NCBI GenBank assembly: GCA_039968605.1
Contig: JBDVPM010000008.1
Coordinates: 2,098,968-2,162,967, forward strand
DNA: 64,000 bases
Source of the DNA: Alteripontixanthobacter sp.
GTDB lineage: Bacteria > Pseudomonadota > Alphaproteobacteria > Sphingomonadales > Sphingomonadaceae
Direction of reading: 5' to 3'
Part shown: positions 42,558-51,457 of the stretch, piece after piece
Layout of the letters: each line of letters opens with the position of its first letter
Numbering within the stretch: the stretch's first letter is position 1
Notes under the pieces: model-generated
What the model was told of the DNA's origin: nothing
Databases searched by the model: none
What the model saw: the letters and a program-made list of their open reading frames with translations, nothing else
Position numbers and translations under genes: made by a program

Positions 42558-43585
42558 ACATACTCCTGACCGGGGCGGCGGGACTGGTCGGCGGCGAAGT
42601 TGCCGCCCGGCTGGCGGCCGCAGGGCACCGCGTCACCGCTTTCCTGCGCCGCGAACCGGTGGTTCGCGCACATGACGGCGCGCCGGTGGCGGTGGCCGAG
42701 ACAGTGCATGGCGATATCGCGCTGCCCGGCCTGGGGCTGACCGAGACCGTCTGGAGCGATCTTGCAGCGCGGCACGATATGGTGGTGCATTGCGCCGCCA
42801 CGGTGCGCTTCGACCTGGCCGATGCCGATTATGCCGCCGTCAACGTGGAAGGCACCCGCCGCGTGGCCGAACTGGCCCGGGCAGGCGATATGCGGATGCT
42901 GCATATCAGCACCGCCTATAGCTGCGGCGCGCGCGACGGACCGATCCGCGAGGACGATCCGCTGCCCGCCCAGCGCAGCGCTTTTACGAACGGCTACGAA
43001 GCGAGCAAGGCTGCTGGCGAGCAAGTGGTTCGCGGCAGCAGCGTACCTTTCGTGATTGCCCGTCCCTCGATCGTAACCGGCCACAGCCAGACCGGTGCGA
43101 TCCGCCAGTTCGACACGACCTATGCGCTGTTCCGCCTGCTGGCCGAGGGACGCGTGGCGCGGGTGCCCGCAAGCGCTGATGCAAGCTTCGACTTCGTGGC
43201 GATAGACCATGTCGCGGCAGGAATTGCGGCGTTGGTAGAGCGGTTCGATCGGGCGGCTGGCGCGGCCTACAACCTTGTCGCGCAGGAGCCTTTGCCGGTG
43301 CGGGATTTTATCGCAGCGTTTGCGGACTATCCGCAGTTTTCGACGCCCCATCTTGTCGATCCAGCAGAGTTCGATGCGGATGCGCTACCAGTTCGGGAGC
43401 GGCGGCTATATCGGCGCGGCATCGGTCCGTATGCGGCCTATTTCGCGCGCAATCCGCGGTTCGATGACCGGTTCTTCCGTGCGGTTACCGGGGTTGAGGC
43501 TCCGGCGGGCGGGACGACCTATTTTCGCCGCTTGGTCGACTATTGCATCGCGCACGGCTTCCTCCAGGCGGAACCCGTCAGCTAG
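42548..43585 (+). CDS. Extended SDR NAD(P)-dependent epimerase/dehydratase-like protein
   Basis: The 345-residue product begins at GTG 42548 (LLNILLTGAAGLVGGEVAAR, glycine-rich dinucleotide motif) inside the end of arsM. It shows the extended-SDR catalytic motif YEASK with an upstream Ser in LHISTAYS, and a family-typical substrate lobe (RPSIVTGHSQTG, DFVAIDHVAAGIA). Such enzymes act on nucleotide sugars or acyl-thioester reduction products. In this cluster it may build or trim the sugar. The GTG start and overlap suggest coupled translation with arsM. Confidence 0.85.
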   Translation: MLLNILLTGAAGLVGGEVAARLAAAGHRVTAFLRREPVVRAHDGAPVAVAETVHGDIALPGLGLTETVWSDLAARHDMVVHCAATVRFDLADADYAAVNVEGTRRVAELARAGDMRMLHISTAYSCGARDGPIREDDPLPAQRSAFTNGYEASKAAGEQVVRGSSVPFVIARPSIVTGHSQTGAIRQFDTTYALFRLLAEGRVARVPASADASFDFVAIDHVAAGIAALVERFDRAAGAAYNLVAQEPLPVRDFIAAFADYPQFSTPHLVDPAEFDADALPVRERRLYRRGIGPYAAYFARNPRFDDRFFRAVTGVEAPAGGTTYFRRLVDYCIAHGFLQAEPVS

Positions 43586-44307
43586 CGCACGTCGGGGTAA
43601 TCCTTCCCCAGCCGTTCGCGCGCGCCGAAGCACCACAGGATTCCCATCTTCAGATAAATCCAGTTCGCCTTGAGCGGTCCCCATGCGGCGATCCGGCGGT
43701 CGGAGGTTTCGACCGTTCGCCGGACCATCCTGACCTTCCCCAGCCGCGCCAGCGTGATGCACAGATCCGCTTCCTCCATCACCGGCGTGCCCGGATCGCA
43801 CCCGCCCACTTTCAGGAATTGCGCGCGGCGAAAGAACATCGCGTGATCGCCGAACAGCAGCCGTACACCGCGCAGGAACAGATGCGGGCGCATGATGGCG
43901 GGCGCGTACCAAGTCTTTGCCCAATTGTGCAGCGTGGTGCCCCAGCGCGTCTTCTCGGGTCCGCGAATGATCGGCGTGAAGCTGCCCAGCGAAATCGCCG
44001 GATCGGCCAGAGTATCCTCGAGCACTGCGACCATATCGGTGGGCGGCATGGTGTCGGCATGGAGCACGCAGACATATTCGCCGCGCGCCTGCTCCACCCC
44101 CGTGTTGATCTGCACCGCGCGGCCTTGCCCGCACACCTCAAGCCGCCAGCCTGCCAGCTCCACCAGCTCGCAACTCCGGTCGCTGCTGCCGCCATCGACC
44201 ACCAATATTTCCAGTGGTTTCGGGTCGAGCATCGCGAGCCGCTCCACCAAGGCGGGAAGCGCCTGTTCCTCGTCCAGCACGGGAATGAGGATGGTGGTTT
44301 TACTCAT
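43582..44307 (-). CDS. TIGR04283-family (arsenosugar-associated) glycosyltransferase
   Basis: The product (241 aa) is a GT2-like glycosyltransferase: TTILIPVLDEEQALPALVER, ILVVDGGSSDRSCEL with the DGGS signature, the GRAVQINTGVEQARGEYVCV stretch and HADTMPP (metal-binding DxD-like). The 'GRA-x-Q-x-N-x-G' plus HADT combination is typical of TIGR04283, which databases associate with arsenosugar clusters. It is coupled to the TIGR04282-type gene upstream by a 4-base overlap. The sugar donor is not known. Confidence 0.85.
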   Translation of the reverse strand: MSKTTILIPVLDEEQALPALVERLAMLDPKPLEILVVDGGSSDRSCELVELAGWRLEVCGQGRAVQINTGVEQARGEYVCVLHADTMPPTDMVAVLEDTLADPAISLGSFTPIIRGPEKTRWGTTLHNWAKTWYAPAIMRPHLFLRGVRLLFGDHAMFFRRAQFLKVGGCDPGTPVMEEADLCITLARLGKVRMVRRTVETSDRRIAAWGPLKANWIYLKMGILWCFGARERLGKDYPDVR

Positions 44308-44915
44308 CGCTCGGCTTCGGGGGCAAAGGCGGGAAACTTTGCAAGATCCTCGCCCGTATCGATATCGGTCAGAACCGGCAGCATCGCCGGTTCGATCCCG
44401 CGCTCCGCCAGCCGCCGCAGCGTTTCGGGCAGCACGCTGTCCACGCTCCATTCCATTTGCTCGAACAGGAACGGCGCAGGTTCACGAAACCCGATCAGCC
44501 AATATCCCCCATCATCCGCCGGGCCGATCACCGCCGGAGCATCCTCCAGCGCGCGCGCCGCCTGTTGCAGCAGCTCCGGCGTCACTTCGGGCGCATCGCT
44601 GCCGATCAATAGCGCCGGGGCCTCCACCCGTGCCATTCGCGCGCCGAGATCGCCCTCGCCCTGATCGACTATGGCAATACCATCGCCCAGCCATTCGTAG
44701 AATCGCTGCGGAGGAGCGCCCGATATGCGCAGCTCCACCCCCAATCCGCTGGCGCGGGCCTGCTCCACCGTATGCATCAGCAGCTTGCGATAGACCGCCA
44801 CCGCACCATCCGCCCCAATGGCCGGGTTCAGCCGGGTTTTGGTTTTTCCTGCCTCTGGCCATTTTGCGAAAATCGCCAGGGTTGCGGGGCACGGGGGTTC
44901 CATTGCGCGCGCCAT
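44304..44915 (-). CDS. TIGR04282-family (arsenosugar-associated) glycosyltransferase
   Basis: The product (203 aa from ATG 44915; ATG 44903 also possible) has the family marks: LAIFAKWPEAGKTKTRLNPA, IGSDAPEVTPELLQQAARAL and AVIGPADDGGYWLIGF followed by WSVDSVLP. TIGR04282 proteins resemble nucleotidyltransferase-type GT-A enzymes and are usually found beside TIGR04283 proteins. The pair is co-translated here. It diverges from the hydroxylase gene with 17 bases between starts. Confidence 0.85.
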   Translation of the reverse strand: MARAMEPPCPATLAIFAKWPEAGKTKTRLNPAIGADGAVAVYRKLLMHTVEQARASGLGVELRISGAPPQRFYEWLGDGIAIVDQGEGDLGARMARVEAPALLIGSDAPEVTPELLQQAARALEDAPAVIGPADDGGYWLIGFREPAPFLFEQMEWSVDSVLPETLRRLAERGIEPAMLPVLTDIDTGEDLAKFPAFAPEAER

Positions 44916-44932
44916 AACGGCAAGGCCGGCAA

Positions 44933-45739
44933 ATGGCGAGTTTCGGCAAGATCGCGGTGATAGCAGGCGGCGCATTGGCGCTGGGCGCGCTGATGCTGGC
45001 CGAGCGCAGGCGGCCCTTGCGCACGCAGCACCATTCCGAAACCAGGCGGATTATTGCCAACCTCGCTCTTGGCGCAGGCTGCATGGCGGTGGTGACCGCC
45101 ATCGAAGTGCCGCTGACCCGCGCGATTGCCCGGCGCAACGAGACGGGCGGACGCGGCCTGGCCCAGAAACTGCCGCCCCGCCTGCAATTGGCTGGTGCCA
45201 TGCTGGCGATGGATTACGGCTTCTACATCTGGCACGTGATGACGCATAAGGTGCCGTTCCTGTGGCGTTTTCACCGGGTCCACCATGTCGATCCGGACAT
45301 GGATATGAGCACCGCGGTGCGGTTCCACCCGGTCGATATGCTGGTGTCGCTGCCCTTCCGGCTGGTGCAGGTTAGACTGTCCGGCGCAGGGCCGCGCAGC
45401 CTCGATCTGTGGCGCAATTTCTTCAATGCCAGCGTGTTGTTCCACCATTCGAACCTGCGCCTGCCAAAGCATTGGGACGAACGGCTGTCGCTGGTGCTCA
45501 CCACCCCGCGAATGCACGGCATCCATCATTCGAAATTACGGGCCGAGCAGGACAGCAACTGGACCAGCGGCTTTTCTTTCTGGGACCGGCTGCATGGCAC
45601 CTTCCGCGCCGCGCCGCGCAATGCGCCGCCCCCCGATTCGATCGATATCGGTGTGGCCGACTGGCGCGCTTTGCATGACGTGCCGGTGGTTCCAGCGCTC
45701 GATTCACCCTTTCGCGCGCAGCCGGAGCGTGTCTGCTGA
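44933..45739 (+). CDS. Fatty acid hydroxylase/sterol desaturase family protein
   Basis: The product (268 aa) has two to four membrane segments (IAVIAGGALALGALMLAE; CMAVVTAIEVPL) and the di-iron histidine boxes of the family: HVMTH, HRVHH, HHSN and HGIHH. Family members hydroxylate lipids or carotenoids. It diverges from the TIGR04282 gene and may or may not belong to the arsenosugar-type locus; if it does, it could act on a lipid carrier or an arsenolipid. That is speculation. Confidence 0.85.
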   Translation: MASFGKIAVIAGGALALGALMLAERRRPLRTQHHSETRRIIANLALGAGCMAVVTAIEVPLTRAIARRNETGGRGLAQKLPPRLQLAGAMLAMDYGFYIWHVMTHKVPFLWRFHRVHHVDPDMDMSTAVRFHPVDMLVSLPFRLVQVRLSGAGPRSLDLWRNFFNASVLFHHSNLRLPKHWDERLSLVLTTPRMHGIHHSKLRAEQDSNWTSGFSFWDRLHGTFRAAPRNAPPPDSIDIGVADWRALHDVPVVPALDSPFRAQPERVC

Positions 45740-45797
45740 TACAGTCCGCTTGATTACAGGTGAAACCGGGTGCAGGGGCCGAGCGTTGAGGGACGCA

Positions 45798-48700
45798 ATG
45801 CCAGACATCGAAACGCCAGATCGCACCACATTCCGCCAAGCCTATCGCATGGACGAGGAAGACTGCGCCGCCCAGCGGCTGCGCCAGGCTGCGCCCGCCA
45901 GCGCGGTACATGGCGAAGCGGCGGCCATCGCTGCGACGCTGATCGAAGGCGCGCGGCGCAAGAAAGCCAGCGGGATCGACGCGTTCCTGCATCAGTTCGG
46001 CCTCGACACGGAAGAAGGCATCGCGCTGATGTGTCTGGCCGAGGCGCTGCTGCGCGTGCCCGACCGCGCCACCGCCGATGCGCTGATTCGCGACAAGCTG
46101 GGCGATATCGACTGGGCGGAACATCTCGGCGAATCCGGCTCCACCTTCGTCAACGCCGCGACTTTCTCGCTGATGCTGACGGGCGAAGTGCTGGAGAGGC
46201 CCGAATTGCACCAGCGCGGCATGGGTGCCACGGTGAAACGCGCCATCGGCAGGGTGGGCGAGCCGGTTATCCGCCAGGCCACCACGCAGGCGATGCGGAT
46301 CATGGGCGGCCAGTTCGTGTTCGGCCGCACGATTGGCGAGGCGCTGGAGCGGGCCAGGCCGGAACGCAAGGCGGGCCTGACACATAGTTTCGACATGCTG
46401 GGCGAAGCAGCGATGACGATGGCCGATGCGGAGCGTTACCGTCAATCCTATGCTGGCGCGATCGACCGGCTGGCCGGCGAGGCACGCGGCGGGCTGGAGG
46501 CATCGCCGGGCATTTCGGTGAAGCTCTCCGCGCTCTATCCGCATTACGATTTCCTCCATGCACAGGCTGCACAGGCCCATCTGGTGCCCGTTTTGCGCGA
46601 TCTGGCGGGCAAGGCGCGCGATGCGGATATTCATTTCACTATCGATGCGGAGGAAGCCGACCGGTTGGAGCTGTCGATGGATATCATCGCCGCGCTGGTG
46701 GCGGATGACAGCCTGTTCGAACGTACCGGACAGGGCGATTGGGAAGGCTTCGGCCTGGCCATTCAGGCCTATCAGAAACGCGCCGTTCCGCTGTGCGAAT
46801 GGACCGCCAAGCTGGCCCGTAAAAACGGACGGCGGCTGTTCGTGCGGCTGGTCAAGGGCGCCTATTGGGACAGCGAGATAAAGCTGGCGCAAGTCGGCGG
46901 ATTTTCCGATTACCCGGTCTTCACCCGCAAGGTGGCGACCGATGTCAGCTACCTCGCCTGCGCGGCCAAGCTGCTGGCAGCCGATGATGCGATCCGGCCA
47001 GCTTTCGCAACGCATAACGCCTATACGATCGGCGCGGTAAAGGCGCTGGCGGATGGCAAGGAGTTCGAATTCCAGCGCCTCCACGGAATGGGCGAGGATG
47101 TGTACGAAACGCTCGCCGAAACGGAGCGCCGGGCGGGCAATCATGTCACCCCGGTGCGGATCTACGCGCCGGTCGGCGGACATAAGGATTTGCTGGCCTA
47201 TCTCGTGCGCCGCCTGCTGGAGAACGGGGCCAACAGTTCATTCGTCAACCGTATGGCCGATGCCGAAGTGCCGGTGGCAGAGCTGGTGACCGACCCGGTC
47301 GCCGACCTCGCGGCGCTTGACCCCAAGCGCAATCCGTCGATCCCGCTTCCCGCCGATATCTTCCCAAACCGCGCCAACAGCGCCGGGATCGATCTGTCCG
47401 ACCCGCTGGTGCGCGAACCGCTGTCGGCGCAACTGGCAGAGATCGCCAATACCGACTGGAGCGCTCGGCCCACCGCAATTGCGGGCCAGAAGGGCGACCG
47501 ACACGAGATATTTTCCCCGCAAGACAATGCCCATATCGTCGGCAGCGTGCGCGAAGCGACCGAGGCGGATATCGAAATCGCCGTCAACCGCGCAGCCGCG
47601 ATCCAACCGGGTTGGGACGCGCTGGGCGGCGAGAAACGCGCGCTGCTGCTCGAAGCTGCCGCCGATGCGTTTGAGGATCACACCGCCGAAATCCTCTCGC
47701 TCTGCATACGCGAGGCGGGCAAGACCTTGCCCGACGCGGTGCTGGAATTGCGCGAGGCGGTGGACTTCCTGCGCTTCTACGCGGGCGAAGCACGGCGGTT
47801 GTTCACCGCGCGTCACCCATTGCCCGGCCCGACGGGCGAGGAGAATTACCTTACGCTGCATGGGCGCGGTGTGTGGGCCACGGTCAGCCCGTGGAACTTC
47901 CCGCTCGCCATTTTCATCGGCCCCGCCGCCGCTGCATTGGCGGCAGGCAATACCGTGCTCGCCAAGCCGGCCGAACAAACGCCGCTCATCGCCGCGCTGG
48001 CCGTGCGCCTGTGCCACGAGGCGGGCATCCCGGAAGACGCGCTGCAACTCGTGCCCGGCGACGGGGCGGTTGGCGCGGCGCTGGTGGCCAATCCGCTGAT
48101 CGCGGGCGTGGCCTTCACCGGCTCCACCGCCACCGCACAAGCGATCAACCGGACGCTGGCTGCGCGCGAAGGTCCGATCGGACAGCTGATCGCCGAAACC
48201 GGCGGACAGAACGCGCTGATTGTCGATAGTTCTGCCCTGCCCGAACAGGTCACGCGCGACGTGCTTGCCAGCGCGTTTCAGAGCGCAGGACAACGCTGCT
48301 CCGCCTTGCGGGTAATGTACCTGCAGGATGATATCGCCGACGATATGCTGGAGATGATCCGCGGCGGATTCGAAGCGCTGGTGATCGGCGATCCGGCGCA
48401 GCTTTCCACCGATGTCGGTCCGGTGATCGACCATGCAGCCAAACGTTCGCTCAACAAGCATGTTTCGGGCAAGAAACGGCAGGGGCGGCAAGTCTGGCAG
48501 CGCAAATTGCCCCGGGGGCGCCGGTTCGATCACCGTGATGGGAGTTTCGTTGCCCCCGCCATCGTGGAAATCGATTCGATCCGCGATCTGCAGAAAGAAA
48601 ATTTTGGCCCCGTGCTGCATGTCGCGCGCTATTTCGCGGAAGATCTGGAGCGGGTAATCGAGGATATCAACGCTGCCGGATACGGCCTGACGCTGGGCCT

Positions 48701-48941
48701 GCACAGCCGGATCGAGGCGACCCGGCGCTTCGTGGAGAGCCGCGCCCGGGTCGGCAATTTCTACGTCAATCGCAACCAGATCGGCGCGGTGGTCGAAAGC
48801 CAGCCGTTCGGCGGCGAAGGTCTGTCCGGCACCGGCCCCAAGGCGGGCGGCCCGCATTACGTCGCGCGATTCGCCACCGAACGGGTGGTGACGGTGGACA
48901 CCACGGCGGCGGGCGGCAATGCGAGCTTGCTGGCGGGGTAA
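45798..48941 (+). CDS. putA: Bifunctional proline dehydrogenase / P5C dehydrogenase
   Basis: PutA (1047 aa) turns proline to glutamate in two steps. The first half is the FAD proline dehydrogenase barrel (LVKGAYWDSEIKLAQVGG, AFATHNAYTIGA, FQRLHGMGEDVYE); the second half is the NAD aldehyde dehydrogenase with IAETGGQNALIVDSSALPEQ and catalytic Cys in SAGQRCSALRV. There is no N-terminal ribbon-helix-helix domain, so it is not self-regulating. The ATG at 45798 was chosen because upstream frame falls in the hydroxylase gene. Confidence 0.96.
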   Translation: MPDIETPDRTTFRQAYRMDEEDCAAQRLRQAAPASAVHGEAAAIAATLIEGARRKKASGIDAFLHQFGLDTEEGIALMCLAEALLRVPDRATADALIRDKLGDIDWAEHLGESGSTFVNAATFSLMLTGEVLERPELHQRGMGATVKRAIGRVGEPVIRQATTQAMRIMGGQFVFGRTIGEALERARPERKAGLTHSFDMLGEAAMTMADAERYRQSYAGAIDRLAGEARGGLEASPGISVKLSALYPHYDFLHAQAAQAHLVPVLRDLAGKARDADIHFTIDAEEADRLELSMDIIAALVADDSLFERTGQGDWEGFGLAIQAYQKRAVPLCEWTAKLARKNGRRLFVRLVKGAYWDSEIKLAQVGGFSDYPVFTRKVATDVSYLACAAKLLAADDAIRPAFATHNAYTIGAVKALADGKEFEFQRLHGMGEDVYETLAETERRAGNHVTPVRIYAPVGGHKDLLAYLVRRLLENGANSSFVNRMADAEVPVAELVTDPVADLAALDPKRNPSIPLPADIFPNRANSAGIDLSDPLVREPLSAQLAEIANTDWSARPTAIAGQKGDRHEIFSPQDNAHIVGSVREATEADIEIAVNRAAAIQPGWDALGGEKRALLLEAAADAFEDHTAEILSLCIREAGKTLPDAVLELREAVDFLRFYAGEARRLFTARHPLPGPTGEENYLTLHGRGVWATVSPWNFPLAIFIGPAAAALAAGNTVLAKPAEQTPLIAALAVRLCHEAGIPEDALQLVPGDGAVGAALVANPLIAGVAFTGSTATAQAINRTLAAREGPIGQLIAETGGQNALIVDSSALPEQVTRDVLASAFQSAGQRCSALRVMYLQDDIADDMLEMIRGGFEALVIGDPAQLSTDVGPVIDHAAKRSLNKHVSGKKRQGRQVWQRKLPRGRRFDHRDGSFVAPAIVEIDSIRDLQKENFGPVLHVARYFAEDLERVIEDINAAGYGLTLGLHSRIEATRRFVESRARVGNFYVNRNQIGAVVESQPFGGEGLSGTGPKAGGPHYVARFATERVVTVDTTAAGGNASLLAG

Positions 48942-48984
48942 GGCTTCACTTCAAATTCATCGGCCGAACCGTTAAAGCACTGCC

Positions 48985-49512
48985 ATGACCCGCTTTCTCA
49001 CGATCATTGCCGCCCTGTTCGCTTTCGCCATCGCCACCCCGGCCATGGCGCAGGTGCAGATGCATTTTCACAGCTTCAACGGATCGGTCTTCTTCGGTCG
49101 TTACCCGCACGCATTCGTGGTGCTGGAAGGCAAGCTTGCCGACGGCACGCGGGTGAACGAGAATTACGGCTTCACCGCTGCCGACCCCAGCCCCGCCGTC
49201 TTGCGCGGGCCGGTGAAGCACAAGGTGATGGCCGAACCGCCCAAATATGTGCAGAGCACAAACCGCCATTTCTCTGTCACGCTGAGCGATGAACAGGTTG
49301 CAAAAGTGCGCGCGACGATGCGCAAATGGCGCGATGCGCCGGGCAATGCCTACGATCTGGATACACGCAGCTGCATCCATTTCGTGGGCGAGATGGCCAG
49401 GATTGCGGGGCTCGACGTGGTCTATCCCAAGAAGATGCTGCGGCGCCCGAAAAAGTGGCTCAATCACCTCACCCGGCTCAACCCGGAACTGGGCGCCGCG
49501 CCGATCAAGTAA
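48985..49512 (+). CDS. Secreted protein, possible permuted papain-like fold
   Basis: The product (175 aa) has a clear signal peptide (MTRFLTIIAALFAFAIATPAMA). The mature part contains a His in RYPHAFVVLEG and a Cys in DTRSCIHFVGEMA, in the order His-then-Cys seen in permuted NlpC/P60 or papain-like amidases, but the resemblance is slight and no catalytic role is claimed. It lies between putA and dcd. The tail RRPKKWLNHLTRL is basic. Confidence 0.55.
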   Translation: MTRFLTIIAALFAFAIATPAMAQVQMHFHSFNGSVFFGRYPHAFVVLEGKLADGTRVNENYGFTAADPSPAVLRGPVKHKVMAEPPKYVQSTNRHFSVTLSDEQVAKVRATMRKWRDAPGNAYDLDTRSCIHFVGEMARIAGLDVVYPKKMLRRPKKWLNHLTRLNPELGAAPIK

Positions 49513-49590
49513 GCGCAGCCGCGCATGGCGGAAGGGGATAAGATTGGCCGCAAGCTTGCCCCCCTTCGCGCCATCGGGAATCACTTGCCC

Positions 49591-50145
49591 ATGGCCATCC
49601 TCAACGACAAATGGATTCGCGAACGCGCCACATCGGACGGCATGATAGAGCCATTCGTGGAAGCGCAGCGGCGCGAAAACTGCATTTCCTACGGGCTCAG
49701 CTCGTTCGGCTACGATGCGCGGGTGGCACCCGAATTCAAGATTTTCACCAATGTCGATTCCAGCGTGGTTGACCCAAAGGATTTCGACCCGAAGAACTTC
49801 GTCGACCGCGAAACCGATTGCTGCATCATCCCGCCCAACAGTTTCGCGCTGGCGCGGACGGTGGAATATTTCCGAATACCGGAAGATGTGCTGGTGATCT
49901 GCCTCGGCAAATCGACCTATGCGCGCTGCGGGATTATCGTGAATGTCACCCCGCTGGAGCCGGGCTGGGAAGGCCATGTGACGCTGGAATTCTCCAACAC
50001 CACACCGCTTCCCGCCAAGATCTACGCCAATGAGGGCGCGTGCCAGTTCTTGTTCCTGCAGGGCAATGACCGGCCCGAAGTGACCTATGCCGACCGGGCC
50101 GGCAAATATATGGGTCAGAAGGGCGTCACCCTGCCGCGCTTGTGA
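49591..50145 (+). CDS. dcd: dCTP deaminase
   Basis: Dcd (184 aa) deaminates dCTP to dUTP for thymidylate synthesis. The sequence begins [20 protein letters not shown] and has the fold's conserved [20 protein letters not shown]-like region (residues 25-45), the [17 protein letters not shown] segment and the catalytic Glu in [10 protein letters not shown]. The ATG at 49591 gives the family's exact length; the frame is open upstream. Confidence 0.95.
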   Translation: MAILNDKWIRERATSDGMIEPFVEAQRRENCISYGLSSFGYDARVAPEFKIFTNVDSSVVDPKDFDPKNFVDRETDCCIIPPNSFALARTVEYFRIPEDVLVICLGKSTYARCGIIVNVTPLEPGWEGHVTLEFSNTTPLPAKIYANEGACQFLFLQGNDRPEVTYADRAGKYMGQKGVTLPRL

Positions 50146-50225
50146 CGTGCAAGGTCAGGCGGTGACGCTGCGTCTTTGACTTGCGCCGCGCGGCGCTCCA
50201 TTCAGTCATGCAAAGGAGAATTTGC

Positions 50226-51407
50226 ATGACCGACAAAAACGCGGAATTCGATATCGTGATCTATGGCGCGACCGGCTATACCGGGCGCCTCGTGGCCGAA
50301 CATTTCGTACGCGAATATGGCGGAAAAGCGGACTCACCCAAATGGGCGATGGCCGGGCGCAACCAGTCCAAGCTGGAGGATGTGCGCACGCTGATCGGTG
50401 CGCCGGACGATACGCCGCTGGTGGTTGCCGATGCCAGCGATCCGGACAGCCTGACCGCAATGTGCGAGCGGACCAAAGTGGTTCTCACAACGGTCGGGCC
50501 CTACCAGCTCTATGGCAGCGAACTAGTCGAAACCTGTGCGCGCACCGGGACCGATTACGCCGACCTTTCCGGGGAGCCGGTGTGGATGGCCGAAATGATC
50601 GAGCGTCATCACGATCTCGCCGTAGCCAGCGGGGCGCGCATTTCCTTCTCCAGCGGATTCGATTCGATTCCCTTCGATCTGGGCGTGCTGATGCTGCAAA
50701 AAGAAGCGGTCGATCGCTTCGGCAAACCTGCGCCGCATGTCCGCGGCCGGGTTCGCGCGATGAACGGCACCTTCTCCGGCGGCACGGCAGCCAGCCTGGG
50801 CGCAACGATGAAGGCGGCGGCAAAGGACCCGTCGGTAATCATGAAAATGCGCGATCCGTTCGTGCTGACTCCCGGCTTCGAAGGGCCTGGCCAGCCCAGC
50901 GGCATGGTCCCGGCTTACGAGAAAGACCTCGATAAATGGGCCGCACCGTTCATCATGGCGGCTATCAACACCAAGAACGTCCACCGCACCAATTTCCTGC
51001 TCGGCCATCCTTACGGCGAGGACTTCAAATATGACGAGATGGTGCTGACCAGCCCCGGAGAGGCGGGCAAGAAGATGGCCAACGCAGCGGTCGAACTGAT
51101 GAAAAATCCGTTCGGCGCGAAACCGCCCAAGCCGGGCGAAGGTCCGACGGAAGAAGAGCGCGAGAACGGCAATTACGACGTGCTGTTCGTGGGCGACTTC
51201 GATGACGGAAAATCGATCCGTTACGGCGTAAAGGGTCGCTACGATCCGGGTTACGGCTCGACCAGCCGGATGCTGGGCGAAGTTGGCATGGCCCTGCTGG
51301 AATCCGGCGCGCCCGGCGGCATCGGCACGCCCGGCTCAATCTTGGGCGAGGAACTGGTCAAGCGCCTTCGCGAACATGCCGAACTGACATTCGAGGTCGA
51401 GGATTAG
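50226..51407 (+). CDS. Saccharopine-dehydrogenase-like oxidoreductase (trans-acting enoyl reductase type)
   Basis: The product (393 aa) has an N-terminal NAD(P) Rossmann fold (FDIVIYGATGYTGRLVAEHF) and the pattern of the YvaA/Rv2449c family: VLTTVGPYQLYGSELVETCA, TDYADLSGEPVWM and ISFSSGFDSIPFDLGVL. Mycobacterial relatives act as trans enoyl reductases in lipid synthesis; the job here is unknown. AAGGAG lies upstream of ATG 50226. It ends 50 bases before the convergent TonB receptor gene. Confidence 0.85.
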   Translation: MTDKNAEFDIVIYGATGYTGRLVAEHFVREYGGKADSPKWAMAGRNQSKLEDVRTLIGAPDDTPLVVADASDPDSLTAMCERTKVVLTTVGPYQLYGSELVETCARTGTDYADLSGEPVWMAEMIERHHDLAVASGARISFSSGFDSIPFDLGVLMLQKEAVDRFGKPAPHVRGRVRAMNGTFSGGTAASLGATMKAAAKDPSVIMKMRDPFVLTPGFEGPGQPSGMVPAYEKDLDKWAAPFIMAAINTKNVHRTNFLLGHPYGEDFKYDEMVLTSPGEAGKKMANAAVELMKNPFGAKPPKPGEGPTEEERENGNYDVLFVGDFDDGKSIRYGVKGRYDPGYGSTSRMLGEVGMALLESGAPGGIGTPGSILGEELVKRLREHAELTFEVED

Positions 51408-51457
51408 GTTGCGAGGATTTGGCCGGGTGCGAGCGCGCATCCGGCAAAACCCTAAAT

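Noticed and set aside
45498-47183. Open frame of 561 codons opposite putA and the hydroxylase gene
   Set aside because: Lies across two well-supported genes and has no domain; antisense shadow.
45798-48941. PutA as a self-repressing regulator
   Set aside because: The ribbon-helix-helix N-terminal domain is absent.
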